From: an uncultured Collinsella sp.
Lineage (GTDB): Bacteria > Actinomycetota > Coriobacteriia > Coriobacteriales > Coriobacteriaceae
DNA length: 19,205 bases
Reading direction: 5' to 3'
NCBI GenBank assembly: GCA_902474645.1
Contig: CABRWN010000019.1
Span: 1 to 19,205 of the forward strand
Shown: piece after piece, positions 5,918 through 15,228 of the stretch
How positions within the stretch are numbered: position 1 is the stretch's first letter
Layout of the letters: the number at the start of each line of letters is the position of its first letter
Position numbers and translations under genes: made by a program
The notes under the pieces: model-generated
Database searches by the model: none
Told to the model about the DNA's origin: nothing
Seen by the model: only the letters and a program-made list of their open reading frames with translations

Positions 5918-7201
5918 TTAGTAGATGACGGGATCGGGGACGGTAGCATGCTCGACATGCGCGCCGAGCGCCTGCAGCTTTTCGACAAACTGCTCGTAGC
6001 CGCGCTTGATGTGATGGATGGCCGAAACCTCGGTCGTCCCGTCGGCGATCAAGCCCGCTACGACGAGGGCCGCTCCGCCACGCAGATCGGGCGAGGTAAC
6101 CTGTGCACCCGAGAAGCCCTTGACGCCATGAATCATGGCATGATGGCTCTCGATACGAATGTCGGCACCCATGCGTACCAGCTCAGAGGCAAACATAAAG
6201 CGATTCTCGAAGATGTTCTCGGTGATAACGGAGCTACCGTCGGCAAGGGCGGAGAGCACCATAATCTGCGCCTGCATGTCCGTCGGGAAGCCGGGGAACG
6301 GAAGCGTCTGGATGTCGACCGGCTTGATGCGCTCGGCGCGATTCACGTGAACGCCGTCGTCGGTACGCTCGCAGTCGATACCCATGAGCTCCATCTTCTT
6401 GAGCACCATGCCCAAGTGAATGGGGCAAAAGCCCGTGACATCGACACCGCGATCGTCGGCCATCAGCGCACCGGCGACGATAAAGGTACCGGCCTCGATG
6501 CGGTCGCCCACTACGCGATGGGTAACGGGATGGAGCTCTTCCACGCCCTCGATGGTCACGACAGGCGTACCGGCACCGACAATCTTAGCGCCCATCTCGT
6601 TGAGCATGTTGGCGAGATCGACGATCTCGGGCTCGCGGGCGGCATTGTCGATAACCGTGGTACCCTGTGCGCGCACAGAGGCCATGATGAGGTTCTCGGT
6701 CGCACCGACGCTGGCGAACTCGAGCGTGACGGTGGTACCGCGCAGACCTTGGGGCGCATTAGCGTTGATGTAGCCGTGGGCGGTATCGAACTCAACGCCC
6801 AGGGCCTCAAGACCAAGAATGTGCATATCGATCTTGCGAGCACCCAGGTTGCAGCCGCCCGGCATGGCGATCTTGGCGCGATGGAAGCGACCCAGCAGGG
6901 GTCCCATCACGGCTGTGGAAGCACGCATCTTGGCAACGAGCTCGTAGGGGGCCTCCCAAGAATCGACCTGAGAGGTATCAATCTCGAGCGTGTGCTCGTC
7001 AAGGACATCGATCGTAGCGCCCATGCCCTTGAGCACCTTGCCCATCACGTGGACATCGGAAATATCGGGCACGTTCTGCAGCGTCGTCTTGCCCGGCGCC
7101 AGAAGCGTTGCCGCCATAAGTTTGAGCGCGGAGTTCTTAGCGCCCGAAACGGGCACGGAGCCTCCGATGGCGTGGCCACCCTCAACGCGGATAATATCCA
7201 A
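5918..7201 (-). CDS. murA: UDP-N-acetylglucosamine 1-carboxyvinyltransferase
   Basis: Catalyses the first committed step of peptidoglycan synthesis, transferring enolpyruvate from PEP to UDP-GlcNAc; cytoplasmic. It is 427 aa, a full-length member. Key residues fit E. coli MurA: Lys22 in SGAKNSALK, the active-site Cys117 in PGGCNLGARKIDMH (E. coli Cys115), Asp308 in FPGFPTDMQ and Arg374 in DLRGGAALV. The Cys predicts sensitivity to fosfomycin, unlike the Asp forms of mycobacteria. The start codon is TTG (7199-7201), preceded by AAAGGG at 7208-7213. The start is only 13 bases from the T-run of the terminator that closes the ATP synthase operon. There is no room for a promoter between them, so the gene is transcribed either by readthrough or from a promoter upstream of that hairpin. 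Confidence 0.96.
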   Translation of the reverse strand: MDIIRVEGGHAIGGSVPVSGAKNSALKLMAATLLAPGKTTLQNVPDISDVHVMGKVLKGMGATIDVLDEHTLEIDTSQVDSWEAPYELVAKMRASTAVMGPLLGRFHRAKIAMPGGCNLGARKIDMHILGLEALGVEFDTAHGYINANAPQGLRGTTVTLEFASVGATENLIMASVRAQGTTVIDNAAREPEIVDLANMLNEMGAKIVGAGTPVVTIEGVEELHPVTHRVVGDRIEAGTFIVAGALMADDRGVDVTGFCPIHLGMVLKKMELMGIDCERTDDGVHVNRAERIKPVDIQTLPFPGFPTDMQAQIMVLSALADGSSVITENIFENRFMFASELVRMGADIRIESHHAMIHGVKGFSGAQVTSPDLRGGAALVVAGLIADGTTEVSAIHHIKRGYEQFVEKLQALGAHVEHATVPDPVIY

Positions 7202-7214
7202 GGTCTACCCTTTC

Positions 7215-7253
7215 AAAAAGCATGCCCGGGATGGCTGGGCCATCCCGGGCATG
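7215..7253 (-). terminator. Intrinsic terminator between atpC and murA
   Basis: Perfect 14-base arms CATGCCCGGGATGG (7221-7234) and CCATCCCGGGCATG (7240-7253) enclose a 5-base loop. On the minus strand they are followed by five Ts (7215-7219). It closes the ATP synthase operon, but the murA ribosome-binding site begins one base past the T-run. Confidence 0.9.
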
Positions 7254-7289
7254 ATGTGTTCGCAAATGGTCGAACGCTAAATCGTTTGA

Positions 7290-7682
7290 CTATTGGGCAA
7301 GCTTGAGCTTACACCATGCGATTTCATTATAGAGGTAGGCGCGGCGTGCATCATCCTCCGACAAATTACCCAGCTTCTCTTCAAAACCTTGAATATCAGC
7401 TTTAAGCTTGTCGGCATCAACGGTCGCCAAATCGCAAGCGCGCTCGGCGAGAACGGTCACGACATCGTCCGCAACCTGGGCATAGCCGCCGGCCACGGCA
7501 AACGTGTGGTCGACAGTGCCCATGGCCTTATCGGAAACGCGAACGTAACCGCGGTCGATCGTGCAGATCTCGCTGGAGTGAGCAGGCAGAACGCCAAACT
7601 CGCCATCCGTGGACGGAATCGACACAAACGCAGCGTCGCCCTCATAGGCGCAGCTCACGGGGCACACGATGCGGATACGCAT
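7290..7682 (-). CDS. atpC: ATP synthase F1 subunit epsilon
   Basis: The regulatory subunit of the F1 central stalk, linking gamma to the c-ring and able to inhibit ATP hydrolysis. It is 130 aa, the usual length. The N-terminal beta-sandwich (about 1-85) contains IPSTDGEFGVLPAHS, the family signature, and HTFAVAGGYAQV. The C-terminal part (about 90-130) is predicted as two helices. It is the last gene of the operon, 3 bases after the atpD stop, and is followed by a terminator. Confidence 0.95.
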   Translation of the reverse strand: MRIRIVCPVSCAYEGDAAFVSIPSTDGEFGVLPAHSSEICTIDRGYVRVSDKAMGTVDHTFAVAGGYAQVADDVVTVLAERACDLATVDADKLKADIQGFEEKLGNLSEDDARRAYLYNEIAWCKLKLAQ

Positions 7683-7685
7683 AAC

Positions 7686-9139
<1,454 letters not shown>

Positions 9140-9140
<1 letters not shown>

Positions 9141-10048
9141 TACTGTTCCTCCAATGCTGAGGCTCCGCCGACGATCTCGTTAATCTCGGTCGTGATCGAA
9201 GCCTGGCGCACGCGACTATACGTGCGGGTAAGGGTCGAGATGATCGCGGTGGCGTTTTCCGTCGCGGAGTGCATGGCCTTGCGGCGTGCACCCTGCTCGG
9301 CAGCCGCCGAATCGATCAGGGCCTGGTAGATGACCGTCAGGATATAAGACGGCACAAGCTTGCCGAGAACATGCTCGGGAGAGGGCACGAACTCGAACGT
9401 GGACGAGATGCGCTTAGGGGCGTCGGTCTCGTTCTTACGCGGACCGTGGGCCATAGCGATCATCTCGGGGTCGAGCGGCAACAGATGCTCGACGCGAAGC
9501 TCCTGATCCACGCGGTTCTTGGCGTGGTGGTAGACAAGCTCGACACGGTCAAGCTCACCGGCACGATACGCATCGCAGATATGAGAGGAGATCATGCGGG
9601 CCTGATTGAAATCGGGCTCAGAGGAGTTGCCCTCAAAGTGCATGACGACGTTTTCGCGGTCACGGAAATACGTGGCCGGTTTGCGCCCACACGCGATGAT
9701 CTCGCACTCGATGCCGTCGTTCGCCCAAGAAGCGGCGAGCTTTTCGGCCGTGCGCTCCACCGTCGTATTGAAACCGCCGGCAAGGCCGCGGTCCGAGGCA
9801 ATAACGACAATCAGGCCATGCTTGACGCTCTCATGCTTCTGCAGCATGGGATCGGTGCCCGAACAGGAGGCGTCGCCGGCGACCGTCAACATGACGTCGG
9901 TCAGCGCCTCCTTATAGGGCTCGGCCTGCTTGGAGCGATCGAGAGCACGACGGATCTTGGCCGTAGAGACCATCTCCATCGTGCGCGTGATCTGCTTGGT
10001 CGTGGTAACCGAGGAGATTCGCTTCTTAATGTCGCGAAGGTTGGCCAT
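9140..10048 (-). CDS. atpG: ATP synthase F1 subunit gamma
   Basis: The rotating central shaft of F1. It is 302 aa, a little longer than E. coli (287). The conserved N-terminal helix reads MANLRDIKKRISSVTTTKQI and continues with TRTMEMVSTAKIRRA. The conserved C-terminal helix contains ARRKAMHSATENA and ends with EINEIVGG. The middle Rossmann-like part includes IVVIASDRGLAGGFNT. It follows the atpA stop by 5 bases and overlaps the atpD start. Confidence 0.97.
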
Positions 10049-10053
10049 GGGGC

Positions 10054-11652
10054 TTAGTTCTCCTCTGATCCAGAAACATCCGAATGGTGCTTGGCCATGA
10101 ACTGCTGCTTGAAGTCGCCGATGACGCGCAAGAGCTCAGCCTTGGTGTCATCATCGATCTTCTTGGCGCGAACCTTGTCGAGCAGCGAGCCAAAGCCATT
10201 GTCCATGTACTCGATGAGCTCGGCACGGAAGAGCAGCACGTCGGCGATCTCCAGGTCATCCAGGAAGCCCTCGTTGCCAGCGAACAGCGTAACAATCTGC
10301 TCGCCAACCTCAAACGGCTTGTAGCGCGGCTGCTTAAGGAGCTCGGTCATGCGGGCACCATGGGTCAGCTGCTTCTGAGTAGCCTCGTCAAGGTCGGAGC
10401 CAAACTGCGTAAAGCCAGCGAGCTCCTGATAGGAAGCGAGGTCCAGACGGAGGTTGCCGGCGACCTGCTTCATGGCCTTGGTCTGCGCATCGCCACCGAC
10501 GCGGGACACGGAAATGCCCACGTCGACTGCCGGGCGCTGGCCCTGGAAGAAGAGCTCGGACTGCAGGTAGATCTGACCATCGGTAATGGAAATGACGTTG
10601 GTCGGAATGTAGGCCGAGACGTCGCCGTCCTGGGTCTCGATGATCGGCAGAGCTGTCATGGAGCCGTAACCGTTCTTCTTGGACATCTTGACAGCACGCT
10701 CGAGCAGACGAGAGTGCAGGTAGAAGATGTCACCAGGATAGGCCTCGCGTCCGGGCGGACGATGCAGCGTCAGCGACATCTGACGGTAGGCCACAGCCTG
10801 CTTGGACAGGTCATCGTAGATGACGAGCACGTGACCGCCGGGGTTGGTCTCGCTGGCGGGCTTGCCGTCCTCGCCGTTGTACATGAAGAACTCGCCGATA
10901 GCGGCACCGGCCATAGGCGCGATGTACTGCATAGGGGCGGAATCGGCAGCGGTGGCCGAAACGATGATGGTGTAGTCGAGCGCACCGTGCTGAGCGAGGG
11001 TCTCGCGGATGTTGGCAACCGTGGAGGCCTTCTGGCCGATGGCGACATAGATGCAGACCATGCCCTTGCCGCGCTGGTTGAGGATAGCGTCGATGGCAAT
11101 GGCGGTCTTACCGGTCTTACGGTCGCCGATGATGAGCTCTCGCTGACCGCGACCAATAGGCACCATGGAGTCGATGGCCAACAGGCCGGTCTGAACCGGC
11201 TCGCACACCGGGGTACGGTCGATGACGCCGGGGGCCTTGAACTCAATGGGACGACGGTGCGTGGCGACGATGTCGCCCAGGCCGTCGATGGGCTGGCCGA
11301 GCGGATTGACGACGCGGCCGAGCATGGCGCGACTCACAGGGATATCCATAATGCGGCCAGTGGTGCGGCACTCGTCGCCTTCCTTGATGGAGTCGACGGC
11401 ACCAAACAGAACGGCGCCGACCTCGTCACGGTCAAGGTTCTGGGCAAGGCCGAAGACGGTCTCACCGGTATCGGAGCTCTTGAACTCCAGAAGCTCGCCT
11501 GCCATGGCGCTCTTGAGGCCGGAGACGCGCGCGATGCCGTCGCCTACCTCGTCGACCGTTGAAACCTCATGCGTATCGACCGTCGCGGAGAGGCTCGTGA
11601 GCTGCTCCTGCAGTTTCTTGGCGATATCCTGGGCATTGAGGGTTTCGGACAT
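10054..11652 (-). CDS. atpA: ATP synthase F1 subunit alpha
   Basis: The non-catalytic nucleotide-binding subunit of F1. It is 532 aa, about 20-30 residues longer than typical (about 500-513), with the extra length mainly at the C-terminal tail (QFMAKHHSDVSGSEEN and preceding residues). The Walker A motif GDRKTGKT is at about 176-183. The region VDVGISVSRVGGDAQ contains the arginine finger that reaches the catalytic site of beta. The N-terminal beta-barrel includes VGDGIARVSGL. Its ATG overlaps the atpH stop as TAATG. Confidence 0.98.
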   Translation of the reverse strand: MSETLNAQDIAKKLQEQLTSLSATVDTHEVSTVDEVGDGIARVSGLKSAMAGELLEFKSSDTGETVFGLAQNLDRDEVGAVLFGAVDSIKEGDECRTTGRIMDIPVSRAMLGRVVNPLGQPIDGLGDIVATHRRPIEFKAPGVIDRTPVCEPVQTGLLAIDSMVPIGRGQRELIIGDRKTGKTAIAIDAILNQRGKGMVCIYVAIGQKASTVANIRETLAQHGALDYTIIVSATAADSAPMQYIAPMAGAAIGEFFMYNGEDGKPASETNPGGHVLVIYDDLSKQAVAYRQMSLTLHRPPGREAYPGDIFYLHSRLLERAVKMSKKNGYGSMTALPIIETQDGDVSAYIPTNVISITDGQIYLQSELFFQGQRPAVDVGISVSRVGGDAQTKAMKQVAGNLRLDLASYQELAGFTQFGSDLDEATQKQLTHGARMTELLKQPRYKPFEVGEQIVTLFAGNEGFLDDLEIADVLLFRAELIEYMDNGFGSLLDKVRAKKIDDDTKAELLRVIGDFKQQFMAKHHSDVSGSEEN

Positions 11653-12128
11653 TAGGCTTCACCTCCGTACGAATTAGCAGAGTTTGCGAGGGTCTCCTGC
11701 GCGATGCGCAGCTGCGTCTTGACGGTAATGTCACGACGCTCGCCGCGGGCCTCGAGCACCAGGCCGCCCACGATAGACGGGTCGACCTGCTCGATAAGGA
11801 ATACTTTGCGGCCGAAGTCCTGCTCGCATTTCTTAGTGATGGTTTGACGCAGCTCGTCGTCGAGCGGGATCGCCGTGGTGACGGTCACGCCCACTACATC
11901 CTCGTCTTCCTCGGCAACATACTTAAAGGCAGCTGCCACCTTGGGAAGAAGGTCGAGCTGGTCGCGCTTGGACATGGTGTCGAGCACGGCGATGATCTCG
12001 GGGTTGGCAGAAGCCAAGCGCTCGATCATCTCGAGGTCCTCGAACACATGGTTCTCGGCCTTGGCGGCTTCCAGAAGGGAGCGCGCGTAGGTCTCGAGCA
12101 CTTTGTCCTGATAGCGGCTAGTCGGCAT
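11652..12128 (-). CDS. atpH: ATP synthase F1 subunit delta
   Basis: The stator subunit that joins the top of F1 to subunit b. It is 158 aa, shorter than the usual 170-180. The N-terminal helical part begins YQDKVLETYARSLLEAA. The C-terminal signature DPSIVGGLVLEARGERRDI is at about 115-133. The gene overlaps the end of atpF by 11 bases and its stop overlaps the atpA start. Sequence divergence is normal for this subunit; operon position supports the call. Confidence 0.92.
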   Translation of the reverse strand: MPTSRYQDKVLETYARSLLEAAKAENHVFEDLEMIERLASANPEIIAVLDTMSKRDQLDLLPKVAAAFKYVAEEDEDVVGVTVTTAIPLDDELRQTITKKCEQDFGRKVFLIEQVDPSIVGGLVLEARGERRDITVKTQLRIAQETLANSANSYGGEA

Positions 12129-12720
12129 TCAGGCTACCTGCTTCCTGGATGTAGCGCTCGATGAGCTTCTTCTGCTCGGCATCGTCCTCGAGTGCCTCGC
12201 CCACGATCTTGGTGGCGACGGCAACGGACAGGTCGGCGATGGAGCTCGCGGCACCGGCGTAAATGGACTTGCGCTCGTCCTCGACGGTCGTATGGGCCTT
12301 GGCGATGATCTCCTCGGCCTCCTTGTGAGCAGCCTCGATGATACGGGCGCGCTCGGACTCGGCGTCCTTACGGGCCTCGAGAACGATGTCGGCAGCCTGA
12401 CGACGGGCGTCGGTGACGATCGAGTCGGACTCAGCGCGCTTGGCGATAGCCTCCTGCTTGGTCTTCTCGGCCTCGTCGAGGCTCTCCTCGATCTTCTTGC
12501 CGCGCTCCTCCATGGTTTTCATGATGCCCGGCAGGGCGACCTTGGCCAGCACGATCCAGATAATCAGGAAGGCGATAAGCGCCGGGATGAACTCCGCCAT
12601 CTTAGGGATGAGGATGTCCGCACCGGCGGCGCCGTCCTCGGCGAACGCGGAAACCGGCATGAGCAGCGCGGCCGCGGACGCGGAGAGTGCGATCGCGCTC
12701 TTCTGGGATGAAAGATTCAT
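12118..12720 (-). CDS. atpF: ATP synthase F0 subunit b with signal-peptide-like N-terminus
   Basis: The peripheral stalk subunit, one membrane helix and a long cytoplasmic coiled coil. It is 200 aa, against about 156-170 for common b subunits. The membrane segment covers about 43-66 (FIPALIAFLIIWIVLAK). A charged Glu/Lys/Arg/Ala-rich coiled coil spans about 68-165. The extra length is an N-terminal stretch, MNLSSQKSAIALSASAAALL then MPVSAFAEDG, which looks like a secretion signal with an Ala-X-Ala cleavage site after residue 27. No better internal start is evident: the next Met (21) is within the hydrophobic core. It begins 15 bases after the atpE stop. Confidence 0.93.
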   Translation of the reverse strand: MNLSSQKSAIALSASAAALLMPVSAFAEDGAAGADILIPKMAEFIPALIAFLIIWIVLAKVALPGIMKTMEERGKKIEESLDEAEKTKQEAIAKRAESDSIVTDARRQAADIVLEARKDAESERARIIEAAHKEAEEIIAKAHTTVEDERKSIYAGAASSIADLSVAVATKIVGEALEDDAEQKKLIERYIQEAGSLNAD

Positions 12721-12735
12721 ACTTGACGCTCCGTG

Positions 12736-12930
12736 CTATTTAACGATCAGCGCGACAACGAAGCCGATCAGAGCCAGAGCCTCGCCGAAGGCGGAGCCCA
12801 TGATGAAGACGGTGAACACGCGGCCCTGGACCTCAGGCTGACGGGCCATAGCACCCGTAGCACCCAGAGCAGACAGGCCGATAGCAAGACCAGCGCCGAT
12901 AACACCGAGACCGTAACCGATAACTCCCAC
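12736..12930 (-). CDS. atpE: ATP synthase F0 subunit c
   Basis: The proteolipid that forms the rotor ring. It is only 64 aa, at the short end of the family (usually 70-90). There are two membrane helices: a Gly-rich helix 1 (about 5-28) and helix 2 (about 38-62), joined by the polar loop ARQPEVQG. The ion-carrying carboxylate is Glu50 in GSAFGEALALIGF. Ala follows the Glu, and there is no Gln in helix 1, so the sodium-binding signature is missing and proton use is inferred. The start codon is GTG (12928-12930), directly preceded by a near-perfect AAAGGAGG ribosome-binding site. This fits the need for about ten copies per complex. Confidence 0.95.
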   Translation of the reverse strand: MGVIGYGLGVIGAGLAIGLSALGATGAMARQPEVQGRVFTVFIMGSAFGEALALIGFVVALIVK

Positions 12931-12946
12931 GATTCCTCCTTTGTCG

Positions 12947-12966
12947 TGCGTGTCTTATTTCACGCA
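12947..12966 (-). other. Small hairpin just before the atpE ribosome-binding site
   Basis: Arms TGCGTG and CACGCA pair around an 8-base A-rich loop (AAATAAGA on the minus strand). The atpB-atpE gap is 124 bases, the longest inside the operon, and also holds GCCTTA/TAAGGC arms at 13027-13042. This could help high translation or mRNA processing for subunit c. It is a structure I can see, with no proven role. Confidence 0.4.
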
Positions 12967-13054
12967 GGATAACCTTTTTATAACTGCCGGGCTCCATGGG
13001 TACGGGCACCGGCGGTTTAACGAATTGCCTTACCTTTAAGGCGCGAACGGAAGA

Positions 13055-13858
13055 CTACTCCTCCTCCGCGACCTCCTCTGCCTCGGAGACATACACGGCG
13101 GTAAGGACCGTGAAGACGTAAGCCTGGATGGCGCCGACCACAAGCTCGATCGCATAGATCAGGATGAGGATGGCAAGCCAGGCCAGCGAAGGCAGGGCGC
13201 CGACGGCGTGGGCCGCGGAAACCTGCTGAAGCAGCGGCTGCATGAACGTTTGCGCCATGATGGCGAACGAGCCCATGACCACGTGTCCTGCGAACATGTT
13301 GCAGAACAGACGGACGGCGAGCGTGATGAGGCGCAGGAAGGTCGAGAAAAGCTCGACGACCCACACGAGCACGTTCATCGGGAAGCTCACGCCCTGCGGG
13401 GCGAGGCTCTTGATGTAGCCGATCACGCCGTGAGCCTTGCATCCGTAGTAGATGAAGTACACGAAGGCGAAGATGGCGAGCGCGGCGGTGGAGCCGATTG
13501 CACCGGTGCCGGGCTTCATTCCCGGGATCAGGCCGATCATGTTATTGATCAGGATGAACAGGAAAAGCGAGCACAGGAACGGGAAGTGCTTCTTCCAGTT
13601 CTCACCCACGACGCCCTTGCCGATATCGTTCTCGACGTACTCGATGATGTACTCGAAACCGTTGACGAAGAAGCCCTTGGGAACCAGGGTCTGCTTCTTC
13701 TTGAACACGGCCAGGACGATCAGGAGCACGATCGTGGAGACGATCAGCCAAAACGAGTACTGCGTGATGCCGCAGCTCAGATCGCCCACGACAGGGGTGG
13801 AGCTGAACTCGCTGACCAGATGATTAATCTCATCAGGCAGCTTTTCAAAAATTTCCAC
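13055..13858 (-). CDS. atpB: ATP synthase F0 subunit a
   Basis: The membrane stator subunit carrying the two half-channels for ions. It is 267 aa with several membrane helices. The essential Arg is residue 183 in ITLAVRLFCNMFAGH (E. coli Arg210). Glu238 and Gln245 lie in YAIELVVGAIQAYVFTVL, the last conserved helix. FPFLCSLFLFILINNMIGL is helix 2 or 3. The C-terminus is acidic (SEAEEVAEEE). The start codon is GTG at 13856-13858, with AAAGG upstream, 3 bases after the stop of the preceding small membrane gene. Confidence 0.96.
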   Translation of the reverse strand: MEIFEKLPDEINHLVSEFSSTPVVGDLSCGITQYSFWLIVSTIVLLIVLAVFKKKQTLVPKGFFVNGFEYIIEYVENDIGKGVVGENWKKHFPFLCSLFLFILINNMIGLIPGMKPGTGAIGSTAALAIFAFVYFIYYGCKAHGVIGYIKSLAPQGVSFPMNVLVWVVELFSTFLRLITLAVRLFCNMFAGHVVMGSFAIMAQTFMQPLLQQVSAAHAVGALPSLAWLAILILIYAIELVVGAIQAYVFTVLTAVYVSEAEEVAEEE

Positions 13859-13861
13859 GAC

Positions 13862-14173
13862 TTACCTTTCGACCTCATGAGGATCTCGCAGCGCCTTGGC
13901 GACGCGAACCGCGCAGGCGGCCATAAAGGCCACGAAGCCGATCGCCTCGCCCAGGAGGAACATGCGAAATGCCTCTCCGAACAACACAAACACAACCAAG
14001 GTAAAGACGAGCAGAGCGATTGCCGAGACCGCCAGACTCACCATACCCTTGAGCATGTCCGCATTCTGCTTATCGTCAAGAACCGGCTTGAGCGTAAAGA
14101 CAAAGGGAAGAAAGGCGACCGCGCCCGCGATGGCGCCTGCAACGATAGCGAGCAGATCGGCTATCTGAAACAT
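13862..14173 (-). CDS. Small membrane protein in AtpI position (putative ATP synthase subunit I)
   Basis: A 103-aa protein with three predicted membrane segments (about 4-26, 42-65 and 70-92). As the first gene of the ATP synthase operon, immediately before atpB, it sits where atpI is usual. AtpI-type proteins assist c-ring assembly. Sequence similarity to known AtpI is not obvious to me, so the call rests on position, size and topology. The frame is open to a GTG at 14185. The ATG at 14173 is preferred because GAGG lies 6 bases before it, while the GTG has its AGGA too close. Confidence 0.7.
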   Translation of the reverse strand: MFQIADLLAIVAGAIAGAVAFLPFVFTLKPVLDDKQNADMLKGMVSLAVSAIALLVFTLVVFVLFGEAFRMFLLGEAIGFVAFMAACAVRVAKALRDPHEVER

Positions 14174-14235
14174 TGGCGTCCTCACTTTCCTTTTTTAACG
14201 CCTCACAGAACAGTTCCCGCCAAACATTGGTGACT

Positions 14236-14263
14236 ATTGTACGAGCCAATCGCTAAAGTACAA
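14236..14263 (-). promoter_or_regulatory. Promoter of the ATP synthase operon
   Basis: On the minus strand, TTGTAC (14258-14263) and TACAAT (14236-14241) are 16 bases apart, good matches to the vegetative consensus. The leader to the ATG at 14173 is about 55 bases. The inverted repeat AACCGA (14262-14267)/TCGGTT (14275-14280) overlaps the outer edge of the -35 box and could be an operator. Confidence 0.7.
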
Positions 14264-14457
14264 CCGAAAAAGCATCGGTTAATACGCACCTGTTCGTTTT
14301 CTTAAGACCTTCTTTATGCCGCAGGTACGGTAATACGTTTTTTCTCGAACCCTGCAGGGCAAAACGTCCATTAACTAAAGGTGCGCACAGGCGTCTTCTA
14401 CTTGCCCGCGCGCACCATTTCTTCCTATTTGCAGCCGCGGCCGTCTTAGCCCAGCGA
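14264..14457. other. Spacer between upp and the ATP synthase operon
   Basis: There is no supported gene. It is more AT-rich than the flanks and contains the perfect palindrome CCCTGCAGGG (14350-14359) and arms GGTGCGC (14380-14386)/GCGCACC (14410-14416). The latter could form a weak terminator for upp: the stem is followed leftwards by CTTTAGTTAA rather than a clean T-run. Confidence 0.4.
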
Positions 14458-15105
14458 CTAGAGCGTGCCGTAGATGCGATCGCCGGCGTCGCCCAGGCCG
14501 GGAACGATGTAGGCAGTCTCGTTGAGATGGTCATCGATAGCGCAGGTATAGATATGCACATCAGGGTCCTTCTCGGTCAGCGACTTGAGGCCCTCGGGGG
14601 CCGCGACGATGCACAGCATGCGGATGTCCGTGACACCGCGCTCGCGCAGGTAGCTGATGGCCATCTCGGCCGAACCGCCCGTGGCAAGCATGGGGTCGAC
14701 GACCAGGCAGATGCGCTGGTCGATATCCTTGGGCATCTTGCAGTAATACTCGTGCGGCTCGTGGGTGACCTCGTCGCGCTCCATGCCGATGTGGCCCACG
14801 CGAGCGGAGGGCACCAGTTCGAGGATGCCGTCGACCATGCCAAGGCCCGCACGCAGGATGGGCACGATGGCGAGTTTCTTGCCGGCAAGCTGTTTGAACG
14901 TGGCGGTAGTGATGGGGGTCTCGACCTCGACGTCTTCCATAGGCAGGTCGCGCATGGCCTCGTAGCCGTCAAAAAGCGCGAGTTCGCGCACGAGCTGGCG
15001 GAACTGGTTGGTGCCGGTGTTTTTGTCGCGCAGGATCGACAGCTTGTGCTGGACGAGCGGGTGATCGACAAGCGTCACACGGGACGCATCGTAAGTGACG
15101 GTCAT
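14458..15105 (-). CDS. upp: Uracil phosphoribosyltransferase
   Basis: A salvage enzyme that makes UMP from uracil and PRPP; cytoplasmic. From the ATG at 15105 it is 215 aa, against 208-210 usual. The PRPP loop reads VVDPMLATGGSA (about 135-146). The uracil-binding end reads YIVPGLGDAGDRIYGT (about 199-214). VPILRAGLGM at 81-90 is also typical. An earlier in-frame start at 15165 is not favoured: the conserved part begins near VTYDASRVTLVDHPL, and AAAGGGG is 10 bases before 15105. It lies 123 bases downstream of glpK, so its transcription may be separate or shared. Confidence 0.97.
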   Translation of the reverse strand: MTVTYDASRVTLVDHPLVQHKLSILRDKNTGTNQFRQLVRELALFDGYEAMRDLPMEDVEVETPITTATFKQLAGKKLAIVPILRAGLGMVDGILELVPSARVGHIGMERDEVTHEPHEYYCKMPKDIDQRICLVVDPMLATGGSAEMAISYLRERGVTDIRMLCIVAAPEGLKSLTEKDPDVHIYTCAIDDHLNETAYIVPGLGDAGDRIYGTL

Positions 15106-15128
15106 GGGTTGATTGCCCCTTTCGTTGC

Positions 15129-15156
15129 GGCCGCAAAACGGCCTTGCTGACAAGGC
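15129..15156 (-). other. Two overlapping small hairpins in the upp leader
   Basis: GGCCG (15129-15133)/CGGCC (15139-15143) and GCCTTG (15141-15146)/CAAGGC (15151-15156) are both perfect but share bases 15141-15143, so they compete. They lie 8 bases upstream of the AAAGGGG of upp. There is no T-run. Confidence 0.35.
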
Positions 15157-15228
15157 GCGAAGCAATGTTGCCGCCGCACGCCATGCATAAGTTTAGCGGT
15201 TTGTTGTATCGAGCAGCCCATCGCAGCC

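Noticed and set aside
5948..7306. Plus-strand open frame of 452 codons opposite murA
   Set aside because: Shadow of murA; composition reflects codon positions of the real gene.
10084..11562. Plus-strand open frame of 492 codons opposite atpA
   Set aside because: Antisense shadow of atpA produced by GC-rich codon use.
13208..14233. Plus-strand open frame of 341 codons opposite atpB and the AtpI-like gene
   Set aside because: Highly charged, no domain, antisense to membrane protein genes whose hydrophobic codons give charged complements.
14264..14457. Riboswitch in the spacer between upp and the ATP synthase operon
   Set aside because: The palindromes present are short and do not match a riboswitch class I know; the operon promoter at 14236-14263 lies downstream of it, so it would not be in the operon leader.
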